From the NCBI GenBank assembly GCA_027625915.1, contig JANTQA010000048.1, positions 2,976,001 through 3,040,000 of the forward strand: a stretch of 64,000 nt of DNA, written 5' to 3'. This stretch comes from Anaeramoeba flamelloides (lineage: Eukaryota; Metamonada; Anaeramoebidae). This document shows, one piece after another, positions 51,701 through 62,408 of the stretch. The position numbers were made by a program, and so were the translations under genes. Position 1 is the first letter of the stretch; every line of letters starts with the position of its first letter. The notes beneath the pieces were generated by a model that saw nothing but the letters and a program-made list of their open reading frames with translations, was not told where the DNA came from and did no database searches.

Positions 51701-52150
51701 GCTGATCCACATAACAAACTCATCAAAAACTTTTTTGTTTGCTGAGCAATAGACCAACAAATTTTTGTTTTTGTTGGTTTTAAAACCTAATAAGTTTTTA
51801 AAAAGTATCTTGAATTGACAAAGTAGTGAACTATTTTCAAACAACCCCTCTTCATAAAAAATTAAACAAAAAACAATTTGAATTTACAAAATATAACAGT
51901 ACAAAACAGTAAAAAAAAATGTACTTTTCAACACAAGAGCAAGTTTCAAATCGAACCATTTCAGTATATCTATTTTAAATAAAAAAAAACAACTTTCAAA
52001 TTATATGAGTAATTTCAAGAACAAGTTTTAAATTCCAAACTTTCTATTTATCTTCAAAAGGATAAAAAACAAACATTTAAAAAAATCATTTTTTTCAAGG
52101 AATTCTCTTTTTTTTTACATTATTATAGATTTATTTTAATTTCCCATCCA
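45788..52150. other. Long gene-free stretch
   Basis: Over 6 kb with no recognisable gene on either strand. Frames present use non-ATG starts or are homopolymer-driven. No repeat copy of the families described here was confidently found. Confidence 0.5.
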
Positions 52151-55100
52151 ATGACTGAAAGAATTAAAACCAAAAAATTGCAAGAATACGAAAGATCTAT
52201 CACTTATATTAAATTTAGGAAAGACGGAGAAAGATTTTTTACTGCATCTTGGATTCCAAAAATTTTAGAATGGGATTTCGAAACAGGCCAAGTCCTTCAA
52301 GAATTTAATGATCGTGGTAGAATAAATGAATTTGATCTTACAAGTAATTATTTCCTTTTAGTTTCTTTTCTTAAATTATAAAAATAAAAAAAAAAATGAA
52401 AACACAAACAAAAACTCATTCACCAAAAAATGAAAAAAAAAAAAAAAAAAAAAAAAAAAAACAAAAAAAAAAAAAAAAAAAGTTTTTTCGAATACGCAAT
52501 ATCTTCAATCCTTGTAAAAAACCAAAATTATGAAATTATCAAATAATTGAAAAATTACCTTGCCAAAATAATAATTCTTAAACTTCTTTTTCAATATCCT
52601 AAATTCTTACTGTTCTAAATTCTATCCTTCTCAAAAACACAATAAAAAAAAAAATAAAAAAAGAAAACCACAAATATTTAATTACAGTTTCTGCTGTTAG
52701 AAATTGTACCCTTTGGAATACTTTCAAAGGCGAACAAGTTAATCAAATTAAATTCGACGACATTCCTGTAAGCGTCAAATTTTCATATGGTGAAAAACTT
52801 TTTATGGTTGCAACACGTTCAATTCACCGAAAGGCTTCAAAAATTCACATCTTCAAATTTGATCCTACAATTGGTGTTTTACCTCAAGATTCACTTAAAG
52901 TTATTGAGGTACCTGAAAAAAAAAGGCCAACTAGTGTAAGATGGGGAAACCTTAATAAAACAATTATTGGTGGATGTGTTGATGGATATATCCGTGTTTG
53001 GAAAGTATCTGTAAGTGCAGGAACAATTTTTTCTTTTTTACGATCTCTTTATTATTTTTTTGTTTTTGTTTTTTTTTTTAACATTAAAAAGTGAGTGTAA
53101 AAAATCTAAATTGAATACGAGTCTAATAATTCAACAAATTAAAAAATGAGTAACCAAGATTTTCAAGAGACAATTTTTTAATTGTTAAACATTTTTGAGA
53201 AATTCTACTTTTTATTTGGTTACATATTTTAAACAAGGAGGACTATTTTTCATAAAAACCATTTTTTCTGACTTTTCTATTTTAGATAAAAGGAAACAAA
53301 TAAACTTTTAAAGGTGAAATAGACGTTTAAGTGGAAAGAATAGCATTTTTAAAATGTTTGATCCTTCACTTTTTTAAAGTTTTTATTTTTCTCAGGGTTT
53401 TCAAAAAAAAAAGTCCATACTTTTTTAAAATAGAAAAGCTGAAAAAAAGTTTTCAAAAAGTTCTAACTTATTTAAAATAGCTGTAAGTAAAAATATTACA
53501 ATTTTTTCATTTTAGTTTTTATAAAAAATACCGAGACAAGCACTCCTCAACGACATAGTAAATAAATCAAATAAACATAATATTACTACCACTTTTAAAT
53601 TTATTCAAAGTATTTTATATTTATATCAGATACATGATCACATTTTAATAAAATGGGGATGGAAATTTACAAATACAGCCATTTTAAAAAAGCAAGAAAC
53701 CAATAGTTTTAACAAGCATTACTCAAACTGATTAAAAGAGTATATCAAACAGTTTGAAAAACACTTTTTGAAACTTTTAGTCTCACTTTTTAAAAATAGC
53801 TGTAATATTGGTACTTAAATTTTAAATGGGAATATTTTTTCACTTCATTTTCCTTTTCCTTTTCCTTTTCCTTTTCCTTTTCCTTTTCCTTTTCCTTTTC
53901 CTTTTCCTTTTCCTTTTCCTTTTCCTTTTCCTTTTTCAAAAGATAGAGTTTTCTTAGAAATAGATAGTAATTTGTGTTTACTATTAATTTTTTTTAGTTC
54001 TTTTTTAAATCAATCTATTTGTTGTGCTAAGAATCCTAAATGAAAGGAATTTAGAATAATTGAAAAAAAGATGAAATTTTATCTCGTTTAAATTTTCAAA
54101 TACTAGTAGAATATAAATCTTATCAAAAATATGTGTTTCATTTTTATGTAAAAATATAGCAAATTTTTAAAAATCTATTCGAAAAAAAAAATATTATTCT
54201 CAAATTTACAAGTTAAAAAATTCAAATTGAAAAGAATTTCAATTTACTACTTCTAACTAGTGAATCTATTTTTTTTTTTTAATTGGAATGCTTTATTGTA
54301 TCCAAAAAAAATTATTTTGAACAATACCAAAAAAACTAACGAAACGATAATTCAAAGTTTTTTAAAAACTAAATTAAGTTTAAAATACTTCTGATGACTG
54401 TGTTTATTCACTCTTTGAAATTAGATGTTACAAATTTATTCACTTCAAAATGATTTCGTCAACAGATAAAGTGTCTTTGACACCTAATCCATAACAATAG
54501 AAAAATCCATTCCAAACATTTAAAATAGTTGAAAGAATAACAATTTCATCCGATTTGGAAATAATTTTGAATTTTCCAAATATTTTTATCTTTTTTCCGT
54601 TTTTTAGTTTTTTGTTTTCATTTCGTTTTTCCAATTGAGTAATAACTTTTATTTGATCGAAAAGTTTTATGGAATGATTGATATTTAGTTACGGTAAAGT
54701 TCTTTAAAATAAAAAAAAAAGGGAACTAAATTAATTGATGATTTCTAACCATTTGATCAATCGATATTTATTCAGTGAAATTACAACAAGTTTACCAATA
54801 CATTTTTTTGCTGTACACACTCCAAAAATTTTTAACAGAGTATTTTTTTTATTTTGATTTTATAATTATTTATTTTTTCTTTTCTTGAATATTGTAATTT
54901 ATAAAAAATTTTTAACATGTCAATTAACTATTATTTCTAAATTGCCTATTTCTTCCATACTATTTATTTAATAAGATTTTAGTTTGTTTTTCAAAAATTG
55001 AATTTTGATTTGTCAGGAATTTTGAATTTGATTTTATATTGTAACCAAGATCTCTATTTTTTTAAAATTTATAAATTGCTTTTTAATAAATTCAACAATA

Positions 55101-56787
55101 TGTTTTTATATAAAAACTGTATCGAATTACAAATATCTTATAATAAAGAAAATTGAAAGAAAATGAATGATGTAAAAGTTTCTAATTTTCTTCTTTTTTT
55201 AAATTCTCCGTCACAAATATTCTAATGTAAATACAAAATATTGATTATTATTAATATTCAAGAAAATAATCGATTTTAAAATTATTTATAAAGAACTTAC
55301 AAAAAAATTTCTTAAAAAAAAAAAAAAATGTGTTCAAAAGATACCCAGTTTTTATCTTTTAGACTAAAACTGGGATTTTCGAATTAGAAAAACTTGGATT
55401 TTGAGATAAGAAAAAGCTGTGAATTCACTGAATTATCATTTTAAAAATTCAAAAATAACCAATGAAATTTTTTTTTAATAAATTTCCAAAGGCAATTGGA
55501 ATTATTTTTTGTAAATTTTACGATACAAAATTTTGCTTTATTATCGAATTTTTTTTTTTTTTTATTGATCTCACCAAAATAAAGTAATTATTAATAAAGT
55601 TACCAATAATTTTTTATTACTTGGTATTTTTAGAGAAAGTCTTATTTACAAAAAAGAATTTAATATCTTTTTTTTTTTTATTTTGAATATTTGAGCTATT
55701 TTGATTATATTCTATCAAATGTAATTTGTATTCTTCAATTTCTCAAAATAATTTTAATAAAATGAATAATACTTTAATGCTTTACATTTTTAACTTGATA
55801 AACCCTTACAAGATTTATCCAGTAATTATTCTAAAAAAATTTGTTAATTTGTGAAATTTGCAATTCTTTTCCAATAAAATAAAAAAAAATTTTCATTCTT
55901 TTATTGAATAATTTTGAGAAAAGTCAAAAATAGTTTTTAGAATTTTTTTTAGCTTTTGCTCGAAATAAAACAACTGTTTCTGTTTTTGAAAATGTTTCAT
56001 TAATTAAATTATTAATAAAAATTAAAATTCCATTTAGTCTAATAAACCAAAAGCAATTGTTTTTTTTTTTTTTTTTTACAAAGAACTTAAAGTTAATTGT
56101 AAGAAGATTTTGATTGTAGATTTCTTTGTTTTACAAATTACCGAATTGAAATTTTTTTAATTTTATATACACATGATTTTTTGATTATTTTTGTATCAAT
56201 AGAAATTCAAATAATAAATTACCAAAAATTATAATTTTGTTTTTTTCATAATATTTAACCTTTATATTCTTTTATTAATTCCTATTATTACTTTTTTTTT
56301 TTTAATAAAAAATAAATTATCATAAAATCAATAAATAACATAGAATGGTGAATTAGTCAAAGAAAAATGCGTACACGAAGATATAATTACTTCAATTTCT
56401 TTTTCAGCTGATCACACCCATTTTATTACTGCCTCAGCTGATTGTACCGCCAAAATCATTGACGAAAAAACTTTAGATATTTTAAAAGTATATGAATCTG
56501 ATCGATCATTAAATACTGCAGAAATTTGTCCAAGAGGTAATTTGGTTGTTTGTGCTGGTGGTCAAAGATCTGAACAAGTAGCCCAATCCGCTGATGAGGG
56601 TAAATTCACAATCCTTTATTTCGATAAAATCCAAGGAGAATTAATTGGATCAACACAAACACATTACTCTTCTGTACATTCAATTGCATTCCACCCAACA
56701 GAAAATTCTTTCATTTCTGGTTGTCATCAGGGTGATATTAGTATCCATTATTTAGATAATGAATTAATACAAAATTCATTATTATAG
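52151..56787 (+). CDS. EIF3I: Translation initiation factor eIF3 subunit I (WD40)
   Basis: Exons are 52151-52343 (or to 52360), 52688-53010 (or from 52687) and 56344-56787. The protein is a seven-bladed propeller. It opens with YERSITYIKFRKDGERFFTA (human HERSITQIKYNREGDLLFTV), then CTLWNTFKGEQ (CRLWDCETGKQ), then SVRWGNLNKTIIGGCVDGYI, SADHTHFITASADCTAKIID, KVYESDRSLNTAEICPRGNL, GGGQ-like AGGQRSEQVAQSADEGKF, and finally HYSSVHSIAFHPTENSF with DISIHYLD. Strict GT-AG splicing of intron 1 gives 319 residues but removes most of one strand. Reading exon 1 through SNYFLLV gives 325 residues, the length of the human protein. eIF3i is a structural subunit of the eIF3 complex on the 40S subunit. Confidence 0.93.
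53676..53802. mobile_element. MITE-4, TA-flanked, 127 bp
   Basis: The left end is CAGCCATTTTAAAAAAGC and the right end, reverse-complemented, CAGCTATTTTTAAAAAG, with TA on both sides. A related right end (AAAATAGCTG then TA) is at 53474-53485, with a probable decayed left partner at 53341. Confidence 0.7.
53835..53934. repeat. (TTTTCC)n array starting from a TTCACTTCATTTTCC end
   Basis: About 14 copies of the hexamer follow directly after TTTTTTCACTTCATTTTCC. That lead-in is the same as the terminus of the small nested element at 57413-57526. Confidence 0.85.
54530..55040 (+). repeat. K block, copy 3
   Basis: Sense orientation in the eIF3i intron. It shares TTCTAACCATTTGATCAATC, ATTGTAATTTATAAAAA, TTATTTAATAAGATTTTAG and AATTGAATTTTGATTTGTC with the copies at 9620 and 31615. 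It lies about 1.3 kb before the 3' splice site, farther than in the other introns. Confidence 0.65.
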
Positions 56788-57169
56788 AGAATTAATATTA
56801 AATTAATTATTACTGATCGCTCTCACATTTAAATATATATATATATATACTTTCTATTATATTATTATCTTTTAAATATTTTTTTTTCTTTTTGAATAAG
56901 CTCTTCACAATAAAATAAAAAATCTCATTTTTCCGATATTTTTTTTTTTTGAATTTTCCGAATAGTTATATTTTTTGATTTATAGTATTGAAAAAAATAT
57001 AGTATATGAAAATAATCCCTGGAAAGATTTAAAATTGTGAATATTAGGAAAATTGTTGTGTAATTTCTTTTATTTAAAATCAAATCCTTTTTTTTTAATA
57101 ATCAAACTTTTTTAATTATAAACTAACTATTAATTAGAATGATGATTAATTAAATTATAAACCCTGTTT
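56788..57169. other. 3' flank of eIF3i
   Basis: A (TA)n tract at about 56834-56850 and an AATAAAATAAAA string near 56911 that could serve polyadenylation. No gene. Confidence 0.5.
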
Positions 57170-57853
57170 CAGTCAAAGGGGTCCAACATTTTTTTCAAAT
57201 ATCAATTATTTTATCTAATTGACCTTTGAAGAACAAATCAGAAATAAGTAGAATAATATACGTCAAAGAATTGTTGATATCCCCCTGAAAGGAAACGTAT
57301 TAATCAATGGATTTTCTTATAAATTGAAAAACTCAAATTCTTAGTGCCCGGTTGAGAAAGACAACAATCTTCGTTTTGAACTTCTACTGGTATTTGAATA
57401 ATAAATAGGAAGCATTTTTCACTTCATTTTCCGGACTTTTCTTTTAGAAATCAAGTCCCCAAACAAAGTAGGTTGGGATTTGTGGTATCTATTTAAAAAA
57501 GGAAATGAAAATGAAGTGAAAATTTTTCAAATTTATTAAACAAATATCAAGATCCAAGATCGAATAGAATTGCAATAGAAATCAATATGATTTCTCAGCA
57601 ATCTTTCCATGGTTTCAATAACCTTAGAATAACATATTTTTACCAAGTGATTATTGATCTTGCAAAAAAAAAAAATTTTGCAACTGAATTAAGTTTTAAA
57701 AAAAAAAAGCAAAAAAAAATCAAAAAAATGGAAAAAATGTGTAAATATGATTTAAATTTTGGAAATTTTCAAAATAAAATTTTATCTTCTAACATCTCTG
57801 GAAACCCTTTAAACATGTTTATTTTACCCATTATAACTGGGCCCCATTGACTG
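57170..57853. mobile_element. TIR element family F, copy 2, with nested insertion
   Basis: The ends are CAGTCAAAGGGGTCC on the left and GGGCCCCATTGACTG on the right. The left and right interiors match copy 1 (5593-6110). The middle is interrupted by the small element at 57413-57526. The 87-codon frame at 57587-57850 is within the repeat and not credible as a gene. Confidence 0.7.
57413..57526. mobile_element. MITE-5, nested in family F copy 2
   Basis: About 113 bp with inverted ends TTTTTCACTTCATTTTC and GAAAATGAAGTGAAAA. It is absent from the matching part of family F copy 1. Its left end also begins the TTTTCC array at 53835. Confidence 0.65.
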
Positions 57854-57868
57854 AAAAATAGTTTATAA

Positions 57869-57900
57869 GCTAAATTTCAAAAATAAAATTTCTTCCCACT
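57869..57900 (+). repeat. MITE-3-like left end
   Basis: AAGCTAAATTTCAAAAAT preceded by TAT, as at 34591; a full right end was not found. A run of 13 C at 57984-57996 follows, striking in this AT-rich DNA. Confidence 0.5.
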
Positions 57901-58061
57901 TTAGTATATGAAATTAACTAAATTTCATAATAAATGGCCCATGTTACATTTGAATTTTGAATTTTTTTTGTACCGTTTTGAATCCCCCCCCCCCCCACAA
58001 TGAAAAATTAGCAAATAAATCATTTTTCTCTAATTTATTTTTTTGACAGTGTTTTGTTAAA

Positions 58062-58199
58062 ATGGAAAATGAAAATGAAAAATTAGAAAGAAGTAACAGA
58101 TCAATTAATGAAAAAATTGGTTTCAAATATGAAAAAGAGATTAGATTTAGTTATTCAAACGGAAGGAGAATCGATAAATGGGTTTTTTTACTTTTTTAA
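58062..58199 (+). CDS. Possible small frame (45 codons), uncertain
   Basis: An ATG frame, MENENEKLERSNRSINEK then IGFKYEKEIRF and SYSNGRRIDKW, with coding-like composition. It could splice from the GTTTTT at 58181 to an acceptor ending TTTTTAG at about 58287, adding KNKYRLSIELNFKIEIF. No family was recognised. It may be a gene remnant. Confidence 0.2.
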   Translation: MENENEKLERSNRSINEKIGFKYEKEIRFSYSNGRRIDKWVFLLF

Positions 58200-59456
58200 A
58201 TTTTCTATTTTTCATGTAATGCTTCTTTCAAAATAAATGACCCAATTTTTTTTAATTGTTTTTTTTATTTTTTTTTTTTATTTTTAGACAAAAAATAAAT
58301 ATCGCTTGAGTATAGAACTGAATTTTAAAATCGAAATTTTTATATTATAACAGATAACTTTAATTATTAAAAATATTTTTATTTAAAATTTGATTTTTAA
58401 TGGGCCAATGATTTTGAAATGGAGTTTACTTTTGGGAATTTAAATTCAGGATTTTTCTTTATTAATTGAAAAATGTCAATATAAATAGATTGTAAAAAGT
58501 CAACTTACAAGTTGTATTAATGTTTTACATATTTAACCTATGTCAGAAACAAAACAGTTTCAATGACTCTTTTAAAAAAAGAAGTTATACATTTAAATAA
58601 CATAGGTCAAAAATTCACTCTATTCCAAAGTTTCAAACTGGTTTTCCAATAAAATAGTTGTGTTTTTTTATCGTCTTTTTCCAATACAAAATATAATTTA
58701 TTAACCAATAGTATTACTACTTTCAAATTAATTTTGAATGTTAACTTATTGATTTTTTAATACATTATAAATTATTAAACAAATTTATTTTAAATTTTTG
58801 ATAATTTTCTCAATTTTTCTTTTAAAATTTTGATTTTTTTTTATCTTCAAAAATTCACTGAAAAATTACTCTACTTTATGAGAGAAATTTTTTCACTTTT
58901 AATCCTTCATTTTTTGAATTTTCTTTTTAATTATCGTACTTTAAGAAACCAATGTCAGATTTGCTCATTGTTTATTGAACGTTTCTTGGATCTTTTAATG
59001 TTTAAGCTTTCTAGAAAAAAGAATCACCGTTTTTTAAATTTCCAACACGGTTATTATCAATTCTTCACAGATTATTTTAAGCAACAACACACATGTTTTG
59101 TTTACTTAATAATCGTCTTGTAAACTTAAAAACAAATTTGCTATTAATTGTCTTTCCAAATTCATTATTTTTAAAGAAAAGAAATATAAAACAGTATATC
59201 TAAAAATCTCACGACTTTTATTAATCTTATCCTTGTTACAACTCTTGTCACCTTTAAAAAAATGTTAAACGTGTCTGAAAAGTTTACCAGATTCCAAGAT
59301 TGCTAAAAGTCATGAGATTATTAGCTGTGATGAAAAATTTTCAAGAATCATTTTTTTTTGTTACAGCCTTCTTTTCTTGTTTTCAAAAAGTTTATTTTCT
59401 TTTTAATCCTAAAAAACTAAAAACCCAAAAAAAACCTTTTTATTAAGAAATTTTAC
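58200..59456. other. Intergenic upstream of the RG-rich gene
   Basis: A reverse, decayed MITE-1 relative lies near 58720-59040; the 97-codon frame at 58830-59123 overlaps it. The leader just before the ATG is A-rich (CTAAAAACCC, then a poly-A stretch). Nothing else was seen. Confidence 0.5.
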
Positions 59457-62408
59457 ATGCAAAATTCTTCAACTGAACATCCAGGTTTTGGTAACTTTGA
59501 ATTACTAACGGAAAAACAGTTTTCTTTTTTTCGAGATCAAGTCTTGGATCGAAAACAGCAAGAAGATCTTGCTTTTGCAAAGTCACCTATTTTTGGAAAC
59601 AATAACCAGGAAGGAAATTTCATTAAGGACGAATATTGGCGAGAGCAATACAATTGGTTAAAAAACAGAAAATGTGAATTGCAACAAAAGAAGCATGAAT
59701 TATTTAAGTTGCTTTCAATAATTTTAGAGAAAGAATCAAAGGCTCAAAAACAACAAGAGCAACAGCAAGAGCAAAAAAAAGGACAAGGACAAGGACAAGG
59801 ACAAGGGCAGGGTAAAAAGCAGGATCAGGGACAGGAACACCAAGCACAGCAATTAAAAAAAGAAAATGTGGATTTTTCAAAGTACAAAGAAGAAATGATG
59901 AACAACAAATATGAAAAACAAAATCCCTTTATGAAATATGACGAACAAAATTTAAAAAGTGAAATGAATTACCAACTGGAAAGAGATCACGAAAGAGATC
60001 GTGAAAGGGAACGAGAGAGAGAACGAGAGAGAGAAAGAGCACGTGTTCGAGTAAGAGAATGGGAAAGCGAAAGAGAACGAGGAATAGGCCGTGGGATGGG
60101 AAGGGGAATGGGGAGAGGGATGGAGATTGGGAGAGAGATGGGGAGAGGAAGGGAAATGGGAAGGGAAATGGGAAGGGAAATGGAAAGGGAAATGGGATGG
60201 GAAATGGAGATGGGAAGAGGAAGAGGGATGGGCAGGGGCAGGGGAAGAGGCAGAGGAAGAGGCAGAGGAAGAGGGCGAGGAAGAGGAAGAGGAAGGGGAA
60301 GAGGAAGGGGAAGAGGAAGGATCAGAGGTATTGGAAAAGGGAGAGAGCCAATTCAAGACTATGAACGAGAAAGATTTAGGGACATTGAAAACGACAAAAG
60401 AAGGCCGTATTTTAAAGAGCATAAAAAGGATCTCAACTATGACAACAAGGATCGTCTTTCTCAATATCACCAGGATCAATTACCGTATTCCAATCAATTT
60501 TTAAATAAAAATCATTCAATGCAAAAGTCATATCCAAATTTTTATTCATCTTCTTTGCACTATTATGACAAGGGTAATAAAGGAAATGAAAAATATAAGG
60601 ACATGCCAAAGGGCGAAGAAAAAGGTGAAAAGGGCAAAGGCAATGAGAAGGAGATTGGGAAATCCTCTTTAATAATGGATCCCTTACAAAGACAAAATCG
60701 GCAATTAACAGACAAATTTTACCAACAAGGTTATAATAATATTCGTAATTCGCCACAAAAAAATTTAAATATGAAATCAGAGTCATCATCTTCATCTTCA
60801 TCATCTTCATCGTCGTCGTCGTCGTCATCATCATCTTCTTCTAATATGGGAAATTCAATGAAGAAGCAGCCCTATACAAATTACGATTCATATTCACCAA
60901 ATCATAGCAACTCGCCATCAAATCGAAATGATTCGTTTTCCCAATCTTATATGCACGAATCGCAACAATTTTCTTCCTTTAATAATAATAAAAATACTAT
61001 GCCACCACGAAAATCATACGATCAAAAAATGGATCAACGTTTACCAGAAAAATTTTATTCAAAATCTCCAAATTCATCACAATCACTAAAATCGTCATCA
61101 TCATCTTCTTCTTCAAAGCAATCTAATGAATCGGTCATGTATCCTAATGATTTAAATTCAAAATCTTACGATAATGACCAACGGGCTGAAAAAAAGAATT
61201 TTTCAAAATACATTCCACAACAATTATCCTCTGGCGTTTTGAATAAGGGTTCGAATTCCTCTCCTCAATCGCCATCGCGCCCATTATCGCCATTGAAGGG
61301 ATCAACACAATCGTCATCGTCTTCATCGTCATCACTGGACTCGAATGTTTCAAAGTCTCCAAAAAAAAATTTAATGTCTTCAAAATCAAATATCTTGGAT
61401 AGCCAATATCAAAACTTCAATTCATCTTCGCTTATCGGGCAGCCAAAATTCTCGTCTTCGATGTCTATTCAAAGCAATACAATGGGCATCAATGATTATG
61501 ATTATGATTATGATTATGATTCTGGACTTGATTTTGAGCAAGGCAGAATGAATAATAGCATGAGGCCATATGATAGGAATATGGGAATGGGGATGGGAAG
61601 AGGCAGAGGCCGGGGAAGTAGGAACAGAGGCAGAAACAGAGGCAGAAACAGAGGACGGGGTGGTAAAATGGGAAGAAATAGAGGGCGCGGGAGAGGAAGA
61701 GGAAGAGGCGGTGGTGGTGGGAGAATGGGGCTAAATAGTCGTAACCACGGACGTGGGCGAGGGATCCGTGGTAACTCCAAATTGTATGATTATAATTTCC
61801 AAGGAATGGGAAGAATGAACCATTTCAACGATTCAATGAATTCCCCACCACCAGATTTTCGCAATGAGTTGAACCAAAAAAAGAATCTTTATTTTAAAGA
61901 GTCACCAAAAAGTGAAAAAAGCCATAACTTTCGGGAACTTGATAATCAAGAGATCTCAAAATATTCGAGCCCAGTTTGGGACCAACAAAATAACTTTGGA
62001 GGTAAGCGCGGAAGCCGTGTTTTGAATGAAGACGACATTTCATCAAACAAATGGGTCACAAAGCAGCCTAGAACTTTTTCACAATCACACCCCCATTCTC
62101 GACAAAGAAATCAACGGAATTATGATAACAAAAATATTTCAAATTCGGATTCAAACTGGAACCAATCAAAAAATTATACCAATACGTCATCATCATCGTC
62201 ATCTTCTTCCTCTTCAAATTCTTCTTCTTCTTCTCCCAAATTTGATAAAGCAAAATCTTTAGGTTCAAACCAAGAATATCCTTATTTAAAAAATAATTCT
62301 GATAATTATTCTTCACTTTCAAAAAATGATCGAAATTATTCAAAAAAGGACCTTGAAAAGAAAAGAGATGAATTAAGACAAGACAGGGGCTGGAGAGATA
62401 AATTATAA
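59457..62408 (+). CDS. Large RG/RGG- and Ser-rich protein, probable RNA-binding
   Basis: A single exon encodes 983 residues. Residues 1-100 are the only ordered-looking part, a helical segment with FELLTEKQFSFFRDQVLDRK and YWREQYNWLKNRKCELQQKK. Then come a Gln-Gly repeat (about 109-125), an Arg-Glu run turning into Arg-Gly dipeptides (about 174-294), a run of about 22 serines (442-463), further Ser clusters, a second RG/RGG block with Asn-Arg-Gly repeats (about 708-775), and a Ser-rich tail ending in a charged helix, KKRDELRQDRGWRDKL. RGG/RG regions commonly bind RNA and are methylated on arginine; SR-like and poly-Ser parts favour condensate-forming RNA proteins. No RRM, KH or helicase motif was seen. 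Open frames on both strands in the repeat region are shadows. AATAAA lies at 62533-62538. Confidence 0.8.
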   Translation: MQNSSTEHPGFGNFELLTEKQFSFFRDQVLDRKQQEDLAFAKSPIFGNNNQEGNFIKDEYWREQYNWLKNRKCELQQKKHELFKLLSIILEKESKAQKQQEQQQEQKKGQGQGQGQGQGKKQDQGQEHQAQQLKKENVDFSKYKEEMMNNKYEKQNPFMKYDEQNLKSEMNYQLERDHERDRERERERERERERARVRVREWESERERGIGRGMGRGMGRGMEIGREMGRGREMGREMGREMEREMGWEMEMGRGRGMGRGRGRGRGRGRGRGRGRGRGRGRGRGRGRIRGIGKGREPIQDYERERFRDIENDKRRPYFKEHKKDLNYDNKDRLSQYHQDQLPYSNQFLNKNHSMQKSYPNFYSSSLHYYDKGNKGNEKYKDMPKGEEKGEKGKGNEKEIGKSSLIMDPLQRQNRQLTDKFYQQGYNNIRNSPQKNLNMKSESSSSSSSSSSSSSSSSSSSSNMGNSMKKQPYTNYDSYSPNHSNSPSNRNDSFSQSYMHESQQFSSFNNNKNTMPPRKSYDQKMDQRLPEKFYSKSPNSSQSLKSSSSSSSSKQSNESVMYPNDLNSKSYDNDQRAEKKNFSKYIPQQLSSGVLNKGSNSSPQSPSRPLSPLKGSTQSSSSSSSSLDSNVSKSPKKNLMSSKSNILDSQYQNFNSSSLIGQPKFSSSMSIQSNTMGINDYDYDYDYDSGLDFEQGRMNNSMRPYDRNMGMGMGRGRGRGSRNRGRNRGRNRGRGGKMGRNRGRGRGRGRGGGGGRMGLNSRNHGRGRGIRGNSKLYDYNFQGMGRMNHFNDSMNSPPPDFRNELNQKKNLYFKESPKSEKSHNFRELDNQEISKYSSPVWDQQNNFGGKRGSRVLNEDDISSNKWVTKQPRTFSQSHPHSRQRNQRNYDNKNISNSDSNWNQSKNYTNTSSSSSSSSSSNSSSSSPKFDKAKSLGSNQEYPYLKNNSDNYSSLSKNDRNYSKKDLEKKRDELRQDRGWRDKL

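Larger units (their letters stand above)
53011..56343 (+). other. Long intron 2 of the eIF3i gene (3.33 kb)
   Basis: The donor is TCT|GTAAGT and the acceptor ACATAG|AATGG. It contains small TA-flanked MITEs (53676-53802 and a decayed relative at about 53343-53483), a TTTTCC hexamer array and the K block. It lacks the E block found in the other two K-bearing introns. Confidence 0.9.

Noticed and set aside
59952-60504. Long frames on both strands inside the RG-rich gene
   Set aside because: Purine-only repeats leave all frames open; the sense frame continues for 983 codons and is the only one with ordered flanks.
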